Shown: in pieces, positions 4,689-6,318 of the stretch
Numbering within the stretch: position 1 is the stretch's first letter
Layout: each line of letters begins with the position of its first letter
Source of the DNA: Burkholderiales bacterium
GTDB lineage: Bacteria > Pseudomonadota > Gammaproteobacteria > Burkholderiales > Burkholderiaceae
NCBI GenBank assembly: GCA_903643055.1
Contig: CAHJWV010000123.1
Location: 1 to 6,318 of the forward strand
Length of the DNA: 6,318 bases
Direction: 5' to 3'
The notes under the pieces: generated by a model
What the model was told of the DNA's origin: nothing
Databases searched by the model: none
Seen by the model: the letters and a program-made list of their open reading frames with translations, nothing else
Made by a program: the position numbers and the translations under genes

Positions 4689-5960
4689 TCAACTCGCTTG
4701 AAGTGAAAGGGCCGCCAACCGTTCGGATGCAGCGGGATGGGAGTAATAGAAACGAACGTACAGCGGGTCGGGCGTCAAGGTCGAGGCATTGTCTTCCTGG
4801 AGCTTCAGCAAGGCGGCAGCAAGGTCATGGCCGCTTGCTTGAGTACAGGCATAGGCGTCGGCCTGGAACTCGTGCTTGCGCGACAGCTGCGCAAACAGCG
4901 GCGAGATGAAATAGCTGAACACCGGAACGATTTGCAGGAACAGCAACAGCGCCAGCGCATCGTTGGGCGCATTCATCGCCGGCTGCACACCCAGCGAGGT
5001 ATAGAACCAGCTTTGTGCCGACAGCCAGCCCAGCAGCGCGAAGCCGCCCAGGCTCATCGCAAACATCGAGAACATCCGCTTCGTCACGTGCTTGTGCTTG
5101 AAGTGGCCGAGTTCGTGGGCCAGCACTGCTTCGACCTCGCCCGGCGACAGCTTGGCCAGCAAGGTATCGAAGAACACCACCCGCTTCGAGGCGCCCATGC
5201 CGGTGAAATAAGCGTTGGCATGCGCCGAGCGCCGGCTGCCGTCCATCACGAACAGGCCCTGCACACGAAAGCCGCTGCGGGTCATCAGGTTCTGCACACG
5301 TTGCTTCAGCGATTCATCGGCCAGCGGCTCGAATTTGTTGAACAGCGGTGCAATCACGGTCGGGTAGATCACGAGCATGGTCAAGGTGAACGCCATCCAG
5401 GCGCCCCAGGCCCAGGCCCACCAAGCCGGGCCGGCCGCACCCATCAGCCACAGGATCAGCGCCGCGATCGGCAGGCCGATCACGATGCCGACCAGGCTGT
5501 TCTTGATCAGGTCCGCGAACCACAGCTTGGGTGTCAGCTTGTTGAAACCGAAGCGCTGCTCGAGGCGGAAGGTTTGGTACAGCTCGAAGGGCAGGTCGAG
5601 CACGCTGCTGATGACTGAGAAGGCGCCCAGCAGCGCGATCTGATAAGCCATGTTGCCGAACCTTGCCGCGATGGTGTCGCGCAATGCGAGGCTCAATGCA
5701 TCGAGGCCGCCGAGCAGCGTCCAGCCCAGCAGCACTGCAGCGCTGAACGCCATTGTGATCAGGCCGAAGCGTGCTTTCGCGATGGTGTAGTCGGCCGCCT
5801 TCTGATGGGCGGCCAGTGTGATGGTCTGCGAAAACGCGGCGGGCACGGCGCTGCGGTACGCGGCAACATGCCGGATCTGGCGCGTCGCCAACCAGAATTT
5901 CACCAGCAGCGAAGCCAGCAGCGTCGCGGCAAACAGCAGGGTCAGGGCGGAGGAAGTCAT
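4689..5960 (-). CDS. M48-family (Ste24/CAAX-prenyl-protease-like) membrane zinc metallopeptidase
   Basis: A 423-residue integral membrane zinc protease, probably acting on inner-membrane proteins or peptides. Hydrophobic segments lie at about 5-24, 66-84, 104-121, 154-174, 180-200, 298-314 and 336-353. Ste24-type hallmarks are '[21 protein letters not shown]' (121-141), '[15 protein letters not shown]' (240-254), the zinc motif HELGH (282-286), the third ligand E364 in '[11 protein letters not shown]' (361-371), and '[11 protein letters not shown]' (408-418). All catalytic residues are present. The frame is open to 6152, but ATG 5960 is chosen because it gives the family N-terminus and avoids overlap with orn. 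It heads the unit with the dehydratase and rsgA. Bacteria generally lack CAAX prenylation, so the substrate is unknown; general membrane protein quality control is inferred. Confidence 0.95.
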   Translation of the reverse strand: MTSSALTLLFAATLLASLLVKFWLATRQIRHVAAYRSAVPAAFSQTITLAAHQKAADYTIAKARFGLITMAFSAAVLLGWTLLGGLDALSLALRDTIAARFGNMAYQIALLGAFSVISSVLDLPFELYQTFRLEQRFGFNKLTPKLWFADLIKNSLVGIVIGLPIAALILWLMGAAGPAWWAWAWGAWMAFTLTMLVIYPTVIAPLFNKFEPLADESLKQRVQNLMTRSGFRVQGLFVMDGSRRSAHANAYFTGMGASKRVVFFDTLLAKLSPGEVEAVLAHELGHFKHKHVTKRMFSMFAMSLGGFALLGWLSAQSWFYTSLGVQPAMNAPNDALALLLFLQIVPVFSYFISPLFAQLSRKHEFQADAYACTQASGHDLAAALLKLQEDNASTLTPDPLYVRFYYSHPAASERLAALSLQAS

Positions 5961-6018
5961 AGGCCGCAAGTGTAGGCTGCGAGAATGTCTGCAAGCACAA
6001 ACCCAAGGAGTAAGCGAC
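5961..6018. promoter_or_regulatory. Divergent promoter region between the protease unit and orn
   Basis: This 58-bp gap between divergent genes must contain or adjoin both start signals. On the minus strand TTGCAG and TACACT occur 14 bp apart, with TACACT only 12 bases before the protease ATG. If used, it would give a very short or absent leader, consistent with the lack of a Shine-Dalgarno there. On the plus strand the only clear signal is AAGGAG at 6005-6010, 8 bases before the orn ATG. No convincing -35/-10 pair is seen for orn. Confidence 0.35.
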
Positions 6019-6318
6019 ATGAGCGAAGCCTCTTCTGCGCCGCTGGACGCGCCGCTGCCGAGCAGCGACCAGAACCTGATCTGGATCGATCTGGAGATGA
6101 CCGGTCTGTACCCCGACAAAGACCGCATCATCGAGATCGCCGTCGTGGTCACCGATGCGCAATTGACGCGCCGCGTCGAAGGGCCGGTGTTCGCGGTCCA
6201 TCAGACCGACGCGATGCTGGACGGCATGGACGCATGGAACAAGGGCACACATGGCCGCAGCGGCCTCGTTGATCGCGTCAAGGCGTCCTTGATCGATGAG
6301 ACGAGCGCTGAGGCGCAG
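6019..6318 (+). CDS. orn: Oligoribonuclease (N-terminal 100 residues, cut by the window end)
   Basis: Orn is the 3'-to-5' exoribonuclease that degrades 2-5-nucleotide RNAs to mononucleotides, including pGpG from cyclic-di-GMP breakdown. The DEDDh exonuclease motif I is present as '[12 protein letters not shown]' (19-30), with metal-binding D24 and E26. It is followed by '[12 protein letters not shown]' (35-46) and '[30 protein letters not shown]' (54-83), all typical of the family. The ATG at 6019 is fixed by AAGGAG 8 bases upstream. This gives about 11 extra Ser/Ala/Pro-rich residues before the conserved core compared with E. coli Orn. The frame is intact to the window end, where the remaining motifs would follow. 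It diverges from the protease-dehydratase-rsgA unit. Confidence 0.97.
   Translation, partial: MSEASSAPLDAPLPSSDQNLIWIDLEMTGLYPDKDRIIEIAVVVTDAQLTRRVEGPVFAVHQTDAMLDGMDAWNKGTHGRSGLVDRVKASLIDETSAEAQ

Noticed and set aside
4737..5618. 293-codon open frame on the plus strand
   Set aside because: It is antisense to the M48 protease. Its Gln/Arg/His-rich, low-complexity translation is typical of a shadow frame.
5961..6152. 64-residue N-terminal extension of the M48 protease
   Set aside because: It would run antisense into orn and adds residues with no family resemblance before the typical N-terminal membrane segment.
5314..6252. 312-codon open frame on the minus strand
   Set aside because: It overlaps the protease in another frame and the start of orn antisense. 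The Arg-rich translation has no recognisable domain.

Overview
This looks like a housekeeping stretch of a betaproteobacterial chromosome, most likely Burkholderiales (Comamonadaceae or the Rubrivivax/Leptothrix group). The reasons are the high G+C content with strong third-position G/C, the protein sequences (L19, TrmD and RsgA of Burkholderiales type), the gene order, and an intergenic repeat family that reads like those seen in Comamonadaceae. This placement rests on recognition; no search was run.

Left part, plus strand. The tail of rimM, then trmD and rplS, form the end of the classical rpsP-rimM-trmD-rplS translation operon. A perfect TATAAT overlaps the trmD stop codon, and the 111-bp trmD-rplS gap can fold, so rplS may also have its own promoter and leader. 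After rplS lies an unusually structured 3' untranslated region (about 1312-1403) with an 18-bp direct repeat of the end of rplS, followed by a clear intrinsic terminator at 1453-1475. Next come a NUDIX hydrolase of the CoA pyrophosphatase type and a membrane protein distantly related to CobD/CbiB and AmpE.

Middle. The gap 3202-3425 separates the plus-strand block from the minus-strand block. Two tandem copies of an imperfect, palindrome-rich repeat of about 100 bp fill nearly all of it. The copies differ chiefly by one 13-bp hairpin module. The right-hand copy runs into the stop codon of rsgA.

Right part. On the minus strand lies a compact transcription unit: an M48/Ste24-type membrane metalloprotease, a pterin-4a-carbinolamine dehydratase, and rsgA, which has a TTG start. 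It diverges from orn (oligoribonuclease), which begins on the plus strand and is cut by the window end.

Themes: RimM and RsgA both act in 30S maturation, TrmD modifies tRNA, L19 is a 50S protein and Orn finishes RNA decay, so most of the window serves translation and RNA turnover. I see no defence system, prophage, CRISPR array or insertion sequence. The unexplained parts are non-coding: the rplS leader, the rplS 3' region and the tandem intergenic repeat.
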